DNA from: an uncultured Elusimicrobium sp.
GTDB taxonomy: Bacteria > Elusimicrobiota > Elusimicrobia > Elusimicrobiales > Elusimicrobiaceae
Reading direction: 5' to 3'
Assembly: GCA_902787065.1 (NCBI GenBank)
Contig: CADAFA010000003.1
Location: 1-21,761, forward strand
Length of the DNA: 21,761 bases
Positions 14,666 through 21,345 of this stretch are shown here, piece by piece (within the stretch, counting starts at the first letter, position 1; each line of letters begins with the position of its first letter). The notes under the pieces are model-generated. The model worked only from the letters and a program-made list of their open reading frames with translations, was not told where the DNA came from and ran no database searches. The position numbers and the translations under genes are program-made.

Positions 14666-15832
14666 CTATAAACTTTCCTTTAAGATTTCAACAATTTCTT
14701 TACGGTCAAGCACTTTGTAACCGCCCTTTAAAATGAGCGTTGCATCTGCTATGCCCTCAATCATGTCAGGTGTTGCACCAAGTTCGCTGATTTTTAAAGT
14801 AAGGCCTATCTTTTTCATCCAATTCTCAAGTGCTTGCAGGCCTTCACTAGCAATTTGTTCATCTGTTTTGCCTTGTGGATTAATATTCCAAACATTTATA
14901 GCAAAGCGTTTAAATTTAGCAAGCCCGTAAGGCAAAATATGGCGGTAATAAGGCAAAGAAACTGCCGCAAGCGTCATGCCGTGCGTAGCATCGGTATATG
15001 CACCGACCGCTTGGCCTAACATATGCATCATCCAATCGGTAGTTTTACCTTTTGCGATTAAAGTATTTAATGCCCAAGTTGCACACCACATAATATTTGA
15101 ACGTGCTTCATAGTCTTGCGGGTTTTCTACCGCTATTAAAGAACTATGAACAACTGAACGCATTAAACCTTCTGCCAAATAATCGCTGGTATTATCATCT
15201 GTGCCGGAAAAGTATTGTTCACAAATATGATTAAAGATATCGTATATGCCGGCCACCATTTGTTTGTGTGGGAGTGTAAAGGTAAATTTAGGGTTTAATA
15301 TAGCAAATTTAGGCATAACTTCCGTGCCGAAAACATGACCGATTTTGAGGTGCTTTTCATGGTTCGTGATTACCGAACCGCCGTTCATTTCCGAACCGGT
15401 ACCGACCATAGTTAAAACACAACCGACAGGTAAAATTTTGCAAGTGGGTTCTTCAAAACGAATAAAATATTTTTCCCACGGGTCATCTTCGCAATTAACC
15501 GAAACTGAAACCGCCTTGGCATAATCGCAACAAGAACCGCCGCCTACTGCTAAAAGCAAATCAACATTATGTTTGCGGGCAATTTCAACACCTCCTTTTA
15601 ATTTTTCCACCGTTGGGTTTGGCATTACGCCGCCGTCTTCCACAATTTCTTTGCCGTTTTCTTTTAAAATTTTTACTACGGCATCATAAATACCGTTCTT
15701 TTTAATGGAACCGCCACCGTAAATCAGTTGAACGGTTTTGCCGTATTTCGGCAACTCTTGATTTAAATTATTTAAAGCATCTTCCCCGAAGTAAAGTTTC
15801 GTAGGGTTATGATAAGTAAAAGTTCCCAACAT
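14666..15832 (-). CDS. iron-containing alcohol dehydrogenase (BDH/YqhD-like)
   Basis: The 388-residue enzyme is of the iron-dependent (type III) alcohol dehydrogenase family and reduces aldehydes or butanal-like substrates with NAD(P)H. The nucleotide-binding GGGS is at 97-100. The four metal ligands are present with the family spacing: D198 and H202 (YDIFNH), H270 (DWMMHML) and H284 (ATHGMT). Residue 274, four after H270, is Gln where many members (FucO, YqhD) have a second His; I believe this is a trait of a subfamily, not a lesion. The length is normal. It is the first gene of the MerR-controlled operon, preceded by AAGGAG and by a 19-base-spacer promoter, which supports a role in aldehyde detoxification. 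Confidence 0.92.
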   Translation of the reverse strand: MLGTFTYHNPTKLYFGEDALNNLNQELPKYGKTVQLIYGGGSIKKNGIYDAVVKILKENGKEIVEDGGVMPNPTVEKLKGGVEIARKHNVDLLLAVGGGSCCDYAKAVSVSVNCEDDPWEKYFIRFEEPTCKILPVGCVLTMVGTGSEMNGGSVITNHEKHLKIGHVFGTEVMPKFAILNPKFTFTLPHKQMVAGIYDIFNHICEQYFSGTDDNTSDYLAEGLMRSVVHSSLIAVENPQDYEARSNIMWCATWALNTLIAKGKTTDWMMHMLGQAVGAYTDATHGMTLAAVSLPYYRHILPYGLAKFKRFAINVWNINPQGKTDEQIASEGLQALENWMKKIGLTLKISELGATPDMIEGIADATLILKGGYKVLDRKEIVEILKESL

Positions 15833-15861
15833 AATATTCTCCTTAGTTAAATTATAATAAT

Positions 15862-15892
15862 ATTATATCAGTTAGAGTTAACTCCAAGTCAA
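15862..15892 (-). promoter_or_regulatory. MerR-type promoter/operator of the dehydrogenase-flavodoxin operon
   Basis: On the minus strand, TTGACT (15887-15892) and TATAAT (15862-15867) are separated by exactly 19 bases instead of 17. This spacing is the hallmark of MerR-activated promoters, where the regulator twists the DNA. The spacer carries a near-perfect dyad TTGGAGTT-AACTCTAA with one mismatch, the operator form known for the AdhR/NmlR branch. The first gene starts 30 bases downstream. Confidence 0.85.
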
Positions 15893-15954
15893 GCAAAATT
15901 TAAATAAGAATGCTCCCGTTTTTTGACATTTTCAGAAGAGAAAACGACTAAAAT

Positions 15955-16044
15955 TTCAGTAGATTTTGTATAAAGAAATAGCGTGTTCTTCGTCTGAGAT
16001 AACGTCGGTAGATTCATTGTGACATATAAATCGAACCTACCAAA
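15955..16044 (+). repeat. intergenic repeat R4
   Basis: The copy begins TTCAGTAGATTTTGTATAAA and continues GAAATAGCGTGTTCTTCGTC. It then shares a 34-base exact stretch with R2, from CGTCGG (16003) to TCGAAC. It lies in the 245-base gap between the dehydrogenase promoter and the end of the mla operon, in the same orientation as R1-R3. R2 and R4 form one subfamily (TTCAGTAG start); R1 and R3 form another (CAGCAC start). Confidence 0.75.
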
Positions 16045-16077
16045 CAACTCCTACTTTTAAATAAAAAATATAATAGT

Positions 16078-16692
16078 TTACTTATCTTCCGGGAAACAGA
16101 CAGTTTCACTAAGAACATGGTTTATAATATCTTTATTTTGTTTTGTATTATAACCTTGCGCCCATAGCATTATACTTTGATTATTTTTTACACAGATAAT
16201 AATTCCAAATACCGCAGGAGAATTCCCAACCGGAGCTTCTGTGTGATACTTATATTTGATACTTCCATTTTCATTGCTTTTAATAGCATTTTTAATAGCC
16301 TTATCTACTTCGTTTTTATCATAACCTGAACCTCCTACACTAGAAGCAAAAGCAGTAAGAGGATTCGGTTTAATTGTGGAAGCATAAACCAAATGAGAAA
16401 TGGAGAGAAAAAATAATTTTTTATCATAAGTTCCTTTATATGTTTCCATACTTTCTACAGCTTCTTGAAATTGCGTATTCGCAAATTCATTTTTTAATGT
16501 TTGATCAGCTTGTAAGGAAAATGGTAAAGAGGTTTTGAGCCAACCTAAATTTTTAATTTCATACTCCTGACATGAATTACAATAATCTGATATAAATCGC
16601 CCTGTCATAGAATAATTTACTAAAAATTTACCTACAAAGAACCCTAACAATATTAATATGGTATATAAAATGGGTTTTAAAATCTTTTTCAT
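16078..16692 (-). CDS. hypothetical membrane-anchored protein, end of the mla operon
   Basis: The 204-residue product starts with a single hydrophobic segment (KPILYTILILLGFFVGKFLV) and continues as a soluble extracytoplasmic domain. Four cysteines are seen: a CNSC pair near residue 38, one in VFGIIICVKNNQ and one near the C-terminus in SETVCFPEDK, so disulfides are possible. No family is recognised. An AAGGAG site precedes the ATG. It follows the PqiC-like gene by 55 bases and has the same direction; it may belong to the lipid-transport operon or have its own weak promoter in that gap. Repeat R4 lies just beyond its stop codon. Confidence 0.7.
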   Translation of the reverse strand: MKKILKPILYTILILLGFFVGKFLVNYSMTGRFISDYCNSCQEYEIKNLGWLKTSLPFSLQADQTLKNEFANTQFQEAVESMETYKGTYDKKLFFLSISHLVYASTIKPNPLTAFASSVGGSGYDKNEVDKAIKNAIKSNENGSIKYKYHTEAPVGNSPAVFGIIICVKNNQSIMLWAQGYNTKQNKDIINHVLSETVCFPEDK

Positions 16693-16747
16693 ATACTCTC
16701 CTTTTTTAAATAACTCTTACTTTGATTTTACTATATTATTTTAATTG

Positions 16748-17314
16748 TTATTTAATCAAAATATTTGCAATTTCACGGCTAAGGTCAGATAATAATTGAC
16801 TATATCCAAGGGCCAAATCGTCGTAAGTTTTACCGATTTTGACAGTCTTTGCAAACTTTTGATTTGTTATTGTTTTGCCTTTATGATCTTTAATGGTAAA
16901 CCACGCAACAAGTTCTGCTTTATCTTCTAAAACTGCATTTATTTTAACAATTTCAACAGAAACCGTATAGTCAAAACCTTCCCCTTTTGATTGGTTCATC
17001 TTGATTTTTGCGGCAGGGAGAAATGTGCTTAAATTTTCTGTTACCACGCGCGTTGCTAAAAAGGCAGGGGATTCAACCCACCTGTTATATTCCGATATAT
17101 TTATTTGTACGGTATCTTTAAGTTGCGTAACCATTTGAGGACGATCCACATATTTCGGAAGTTGAACACGATCAACACCCACAAAAGCATTGTAGTCAAT
17201 TGAAATCGCTTCCGTAGCAATAGCATCTTGTGTGTAAAACCTAGATTGTTTGCTGGTACCAAGTAAACAACCGCTTAGTAATAAACAAGGGACGATAATT
17301 TTAATAATTTTCAT
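16748..17314 (-). CDS. PqiC-like ABC-transport auxiliary lipoprotein
   Basis: The 188-residue lipoprotein has the lipobox LLLSGC (lipidated Cys16). The ABC_trans_aux (DUF330/YmbA/PqiC) domain follows, with VGVDRVQLPKYVDRPQMVTQ near residue 46 and EYNRWVESP near 80, both characteristic of the family. PqiC is an outer-membrane lipoprotein that receives the MCE tunnel of PqiB; here it pairs with the MlaD-like protein. No MlaC-like shuttle protein is present, so this lipoprotein may take over part of its job. The start (ATG 17314) overlaps the mlaD end by 14 bases, with AAGGAG inside the mlaD tail. Confidence 0.88.
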   Translation of the reverse strand: MKIIKIIVPCLLLSGCLLGTSKQSRFYTQDAIATEAISIDYNAFVGVDRVQLPKYVDRPQMVTQLKDTVQINISEYNRWVESPAFLATRVVTENLSTFLPAAKIKMNQSKGEGFDYTVSVEIVKINAVLEDKAELVAWFTIKDHKGKTITNQKFAKTVKIGKTYDDLALGYSQLLSDLSREIANILIK

Positions 17315-18122
17315 GTTTTTCTCCTTTTTTACCTTTAATTAAAGATTCCGGATGTCTTTCCAAATAATCTGTCAAATTCTCCACTGATTTAGCTGCGTCC
17401 GAAACATTACGTAAAGATTCATTTAAGTTATTCATTGTTTCTCCGGCGCCTTGGGCTATTTTTGATAAACTTTCGTCTAAATTTTCTGCACTTTTTGTTA
17501 AGGCAGGTAACAATACAGGCAATTCTTTGCCTAATACATCTGTTACCGTGTTAATTTTTTCAAGTGTTTCTTGAATTCTAATTCTATTTAATCCACGAAC
17601 AAGTTCTTCTTTCTGCGATAAAACCGTCGGAATTTGTGGGATATTATCCTTTTTGGGGCTCTCAAACATTACAACTTCCGTGCCCGGTAACATAACCAAA
17701 TCAATTCTAAGTTGTCCCGTTAAATAGCTCTGGGATGCCAAGCGCGCCCGAAGCCCCTCTTTGATCATAATACTCAAAAAATCAAAATCTTCTTTTTGTT
17801 TCTTCCACACTTTCTCCCAAAGGGAACCCTCACTGATAATATCTGTTTCTTTAAAGCGGACATAAACCGCTACATGAAAATCCAAATCATCTTTATTAGT
17901 CACCAATACTATGCGTGTGACTTTACCGACTTCTACCCCTCTAAATATAACGGGGGCACCTTCTGATAAGCCCGGTAATGATTCGTCAAAATACATTACG
18001 GCCAAATCTTTTGTATCTGATTGTATTTTATCAAGAACAGATTTCCCGATTAGTGCCAAAAACAATGCAAAACCTATAAGCAGAAATAGACCGACAATTT
18101 TTTTATTTGGTTCTTTTTTCAT
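17301..18122 (-). CDS. mlaD: MlaD-like MCE-domain protein
   Basis: The 273-residue protein has one membrane helix (IVGLFLLIGFALFLALIG), one MCE domain (about 40-155, with VIFRGVEVGKVTRIVL and SYLTGQLRIDLVM), then a long helical region (170-255) that is likely to form a coiled-coil barrel. It ends YLERHPESLIKGKKGE, as in PqiB and other MCE proteins. It should make a hexameric ring in the periplasm that carries phospholipid to or from the MlaE permease. AGAGGAG lies 5 bases before the ATG. The start lies 20 bases inside mlaF. The helical tail is longer than in E. coli MlaD (183 residues), which fits direct bridging to the PqiC-like lipoprotein. Confidence 0.9.
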   Translation of the reverse strand: MKKEPNKKIVGLFLLIGFALFLALIGKSVLDKIQSDTKDLAVMYFDESLPGLSEGAPVIFRGVEVGKVTRIVLVTNKDDLDFHVAVYVRFKETDIISEGSLWEKVWKKQKEDFDFLSIMIKEGLRARLASQSYLTGQLRIDLVMLPGTEVVMFESPKKDNIPQIPTVLSQKEELVRGLNRIRIQETLEKINTVTDVLGKELPVLLPALTKSAENLDESLSKIAQGAGETMNNLNESLRNVSDAAKSVENLTDYLERHPESLIKGKKGEKHENY

Positions 18123-18876
18123 GTTTAACTCCTCTTGTTAAAAACTCAAAAACTTGTTCATTGGGCGGGTTTTTTAACAGTTCGTTTGGGTTGCCTTTTG
18201 CCGATATGGTCTTAACAGTCTTATCAAGGAAAATGCTGTTTTTACCAATCGCAAAAATAGAAGGCAATTCATGTGTTACAACAATAATAGTTGTACCCAA
18301 TGTTTTATTAACTTCCAATATTAAATCATCTAAATTTCTGGAACTGACTGGGTCTAGCCCGGCTGACGGTTCATCAAAATAAACTATCTCAGGGTCTAAG
18401 GCAAGTGCCCGCGCAAGCCCTGCGCGTTTACGCATACCGCCGCTAATTTCGGAAGGATAATAATTTTCATAACCAGATAAACCGACTAATGCTAATTTAA
18501 ACGATACAATTTTGTCGATTTTATCTTGAGAATGTTTGGTATATTGTTGCAAAGGAAGCGCAACATTTTCTGCTAAAGTCATAGAACTGAATAAGGCTCC
18601 GCTTTGATATAAAATACCGCTATGTTTCATTATTTCCAATTTTTCTCTTTTACGGGCTTTTATAAAATCTATATTCCGTATCCAAATTTCCCCCGATTGT
18701 GCCGGAATAAGGCCTGTTAAGGTTCGCAACAGGGTACTTTTACCGCAACCGGAACCGCCCATAATGATGAAAATATCACCCTTAGGAATATTAAAGGACA
18801 AATTGCGCATAATTACCTTATTATCATAACCGATGCTTAAATTTTCTGCACGAATAATATAATCTTGTTTCATCAT
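18103..18876 (-). CDS. mlaF: MlaF-like ABC ATPase of lipid transport
   Basis: The 257-residue ATPase carries Walker A GGSGCGKST (40-48), Q91, signature ISGGM (144-148), Walker B VYFDE (165-169) and H202 (VVTHELPS); all are canonical. SGALFSSMTLAENVALPL after the Q-loop is the MlaF-specific segment. I choose ATG 18876, in a four-base ATGA overlap with the mlaE stop; a second ATG follows at once at 18873, and the open frame upstream to 18930 lies wholly inside mlaE and adds a non-homologous leader. It powers MlaE to move phospholipids. The end overlaps mlaD by 20 bases, so translation is coupled. Confidence 0.92.
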   Translation of the reverse strand: MMKQDYIIRAENLSIGYDNKVIMRNLSFNIPKGDIFIIMGGSGCGKSTLLRTLTGLIPAQSGEIWIRNIDFIKARKREKLEIMKHSGILYQSGALFSSMTLAENVALPLQQYTKHSQDKIDKIVSFKLALVGLSGYENYYPSEISGGMRKRAGLARALALDPEIVYFDEPSAGLDPVSSRNLDDLILEVNKTLGTTIIVVTHELPSIFAIGKNSIFLDKTVKTISAKGNPNELLKNPPNEQVFEFLTRGVKHEKRTK

Positions 18877-19964
18877 ATTCCCAATACTTGAAAGAGGGCG
18901 GTAAGTAAACCCGTCATCACAATCATCCAAACAATAGCATATACTACCGCATTGGTAGTGGCAGTTCCGACGCTGTCAGCATTACGGCCGCAATTTACAC
19001 CGAAATAGCAACCGCACAAAGCAATTATAAACCCGAAAACAATGCCGTGGAAAACACCCACCAAAAAATTCTTTATAAAAAAAGAATTAACAGCATATTT
19101 AACATATTCTGCCAACGGGATATCCCAAAATAACACACATACAAAACATCCGCCTAAAATACCCATAAAATCTGAGAGTAAAATTAAAATAGGCATAGAG
19201 AGAATCAATGCGTTCATGCGCGGTAAAACCAAAAAATCTGTCCGAGAAATGCCCATAGTTTGCAAGGCGTCTAATTCCTCATTAACCTGCATAGTACCGA
19301 TAGTGGCTGCATAAGAGGCCCCTGTTCTGCCAGCCATAATAACACCGGTCATGATTGCACCCATAATACGCGTCATGCCGATAGTAACCAAACTTGCCAC
19401 ATAAATTTGTGCCCCAAACGTTTTAAGTTGTATAGCCCCTACGAAGGCCAAAATAAGCCCAACCATAAAGCTGATTAAGGATACAATAAGAATAGATTTT
19501 GGGCCGCAATCTGATAAAATCATCCAAAAATCTTTACTGCGATATACGGCTTTACCTAGCAGTTGCCTGCCCCAAGAAGAAATGCTGTCTAAAATAAAAA
19601 TACCGCCTTTTTTAAAAGAACGGCAAAAGCGAATTCCCAAATCCCCGATATGTTCTAAAAAGGGAAGGCTAGGCGGTAAATTTTCTTCTTCTTTATATGG
19701 TGTTTGAAAAGCTAAATGCAGTAATTGTTCCATGCCTTCCGGCAGATGTAAATAGGTAATATTATTTTTAGAGATATGTTTTAATAAATTAAAAAGGGTA
19801 ACGACGAAATCTGTATTCCAAGATGTAATATCTTTACCGAGTATTTGTATTTTCTTATTAGATAAAGCTTCGGCAGCAATATCAAAGTGTTCATTTCCAT
19901 TAAGAACACCTTCTAAAGTAATGGTTACCACTTCGCCTTTTGTTTCAAATTTAACCATATACAT
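18873..19964 (-). CDS. mlaE: MlaE-like permease with N-terminal STAS domain
   Basis: The 363-residue protein is a fusion: residues 1-100 form a STAS-like domain (VTITLEGVLNGNEHFDIAA, ITYLHLPEGMEQLLHLAF), equivalent to the separate MlaB of E. coli. Residues 125-363 form the MlaE permease with about five to six membrane helices, including GRTGASYAATIGTMQVNEELDAL near residue 213, which is the family signature. It dimerises with MlaF to move phospholipid between membranes. It is the first gene of the operon. There is no ribosome site before the first ATG; a TATAAT (19965-19970) abuts it, so translation may begin at the second ATG (19958, third codon) on a leaderless transcript. Bor-like gene transcription diverges upstream. 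Confidence 0.9.
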   Translation of the reverse strand: MYMVKFETKGEVVTITLEGVLNGNEHFDIAAEALSNKKIQILGKDITSWNTDFVVTLFNLLKHISKNNITYLHLPEGMEQLLHLAFQTPYKEEENLPPSLPFLEHIGDLGIRFCRSFKKGGIFILDSISSWGRQLLGKAVYRSKDFWMILSDCGPKSILIVSLISFMVGLILAFVGAIQLKTFGAQIYVASLVTIGMTRIMGAIMTGVIMAGRTGASYAATIGTMQVNEELDALQTMGISRTDFLVLPRMNALILSMPILILLSDFMGILGGCFVCVLFWDIPLAEYVKYAVNSFFIKNFLVGVFHGIVFGFIIALCGCYFGVNCGRNADSVGTATTNAVVYAIVWMIVMTGLLTALFQVLGI

Positions 19965-19970
19965 ATTATA
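19965..19970 (-). promoter_or_regulatory. -10 box abutting the mlaE start (possible leaderless transcript)
   Basis: TATAAT on the minus strand ends one base before the first mlaE ATG. If transcription starts seven bases after its last base, as is usual, it begins at 19958, which is the A of the second in-frame ATG. No AGGAG lies upstream, unlike the other genes of the window. The -35 box is poor (TAACTA with 17-base spacing), so the call is uncertain. Confidence 0.35.
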
Positions 19971-20053
19971 GTAAAATTAAAGGAGCCTAGTTACATAATT
20001 GTGGGCGAAATTATTTTAAAAATGTTACTTTTTATTGTTTCCTCAATATTATG

Positions 20054-20059
20054 TATAAT
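20054..20059 (+). promoter_or_regulatory. -10 box of the Bor-like lipoprotein gene
   Basis: TATAAT lies 64 bases before the ATG at 20123. A similar TGTATAATAGAA string appears at 21293 before the acetyltransferase gene. The -35 region is weak (TTTATT, 17-base spacing). The surrounding sequence 19971-20122 holds no other feature. Confidence 0.4.
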
Positions 20060-20122
20060 AGAAGTTAAGAGGAAACTCAAATCAAGAATAAAGGGAAACT
20101 TAATCCAAAAAGGAACTAATCT

Positions 20123-20446
20123 ATGAAAAAACAAAAATTATTTATTTTATGTGCTATCTTATTTGCAGGTATTTTGTGTGGTTGTACAAATTCAAAATTT
20201 ATTATGGACAGAAATGCAGACAAATATTCAAATGTTCAAAAATATTCGGAAAGAGACCATTTTTTCTTCTGGGGTATGGGGAGGAAACACGAACACGATT
20301 TTTCCAAAATTTGCCCAAACGGAAAAATTGTTAAGATGACAACAAATAATAATTGGCTTGACGAAACCCTGATAGCCTTAACCATGGGTATTTATTATAC
20401 CAGAACATTTACGGCATATTGCGCAGTAGGCCCAATTAACAATTAG
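20123..20446 (+). CDS. Bor/Iss-like lipoprotein
   Basis: The 107-residue lipoprotein has a signal peptide with lipobox LCGC (Cys21). The rest matches the layout of phage lambda Bor: HFFFWGMG (lambda HHFFVSGIG), FSKICPNGKIVKM (AKICGG...VVK), then ALTMGIYYTRTFTAYC (ITLGIYTPLEARVYC). These comparisons are from memory. Bor/Iss is an outer-membrane lipoprotein linked to serum resistance in E. coli; here its role is unknown. It stands alone on the plus strand, divergent from mlaE, with AAGGA about 6 bases before the ATG. It may be a prophage remnant or a resident gene. Confidence 0.8.
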   Translation: MKKQKLFILCAILFAGILCGCTNSKFIMDRNADKYSNVQKYSERDHFFFWGMGRKHEHDFSKICPNGKIVKMTTNNNWLDETLIALTMGIYYTRTFTAYCAVGPINN

Positions 20447-20457
20447 GTTGTTAGCGT

Positions 20458-21018
20458 TTATTTAACCCCATCAAGATTTTTACTGTTGGCTTTTAATGCT
20501 TTTATATCTGCCACAAATTCAATGATAAGTACAATTTGCCAGAATAGGAATATAATTGTTACTAAATCATCACACATGCGGTTTTCGATAATATCAAGAA
20601 GTGCAAAAATATAACATTGTTCCGTAGTTACAAAAAGCATTGCTGTTTCCCAAGCAAACATAGAAAATCTTTTATCCAGAATCGGAATTAAATTGTTGTT
20701 TTTGTCATAAACAATATGACGGACGCGCTTGGTTTTGTATGAAAAATATTTTATTATAAACACAAAAGCACAAATAAACATTTGTAAAGCAATATTTGCC
20801 CAAAGCCATTTTTTCTCGCCAATATTATTTGGTACGCCGGAAAAGTCATAATCATATTTAATCATATCCGGAATAGAATCCCAACAAACATAGAAAACGA
20901 CTATTTCTATAATAAGAACTGCAAAAGTCAAAATAATAGATAAATCCGTCCTAAACTTAATTCCTTTTAAGGTTTTACCGGATATAAGCATTTTGATAAA
21001 TTGTATAAATGATGGCAT
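20458..21018 (-). CDS. DUF1648-like membrane protein
   Basis: The 186-residue protein has about four membrane helices (roughly 26-48, 73-92, 122-142, 150-170). Between the first two lies IPDMIKYDYDFSGVPNNIGE, the IPDxxP-HFxxxGxP-like loop of the DUF1648 domain found in SdpI-type immunity and membrane proteins. The usual Pro-Thr-His of the loop is replaced by KYDYDF, so it is a divergent member. Its function is unknown. An AGGAG site precedes the ATG. It converges with the Bor-like gene, with 11 bases between the stop codons. Confidence 0.75.
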   Translation of the reverse strand: MPSFIQFIKMLISGKTLKGIKFRTDLSIILTFAVLIIEIVVFYVCWDSIPDMIKYDYDFSGVPNNIGEKKWLWANIALQMFICAFVFIIKYFSYKTKRVRHIVYDKNNNLIPILDKRFSMFAWETAMLFVTTEQCYIFALLDIIENRMCDDLVTIIFLFWQIVLIIEFVADIKALKANSKNLDGVK

Positions 21019-21345
21019 AGGTGCTCCTGCTTAATAAAATGTATATACATAATATTTTATAAAAAATTAAGAAACAAAAACATAATCTTATAGCAAAATT
21101 ACCCCCTTACTTTTGTGTAGAGGATATTATCAGAAATGGCAGATTATCCCCCACATATTACAACGGTCAACTTAGTTTGAATTATACTCTTACAATCCAA
21201 TGGAGTGTCTAATGTTCTAGTTAAAGAGGGAATAAATACCCTTAATTTTTTATACTTTTATGTACTTTTATATGTTTTCATATATCATAAATTGTATAAT
21301 AGAAATAAGTTAATCTAAGCACTTGCAAAAGGGGTCGCTCTAATT
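21019..21345. other. 327-base gap, no gene; holds promoter elements
   Basis: This stretch separates the divergent starts of the DUF1648-like gene and the acetyltransferase gene. It is AT-rich (21051-21100 and 21240-21300 especially). No open frame with a ribosome site was seen. A weak hairpin candidate (GAGGGAATAAATACCC, 21227-21242) is followed by T-rich sequence. A -10 box lies at 21295. Confidence 0.5.
21295..21300 (+). promoter_or_regulatory. -10 box of the acetyltransferase gene
   Basis: TATAAT preceded by TG lies 46 bases before the ATG at 21346. The shared string TGTATAATAGAA occurs also at 20052. No good -35 box at 16-18 bases was found. Confidence 0.4.

Noticed and set aside
14666..15832. 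Loss of a metal ligand in the alcohol dehydrogenase (Gln274)
   Set aside because: The family spacing shows that the ligand is H270, 14 residues before H284. Gln274 is a neighbouring site, so metal binding should be intact.
2953..16044. Repeats R1-R4 as a CRISPR array or integron attC sites
   Set aside because: Copies are kilobases apart with genes between them, so they are not CRISPR repeats. No convincing GTTRRRY / RYYYAAC pair or attC-like stem was found, and the integrase lacks an integron-type context.
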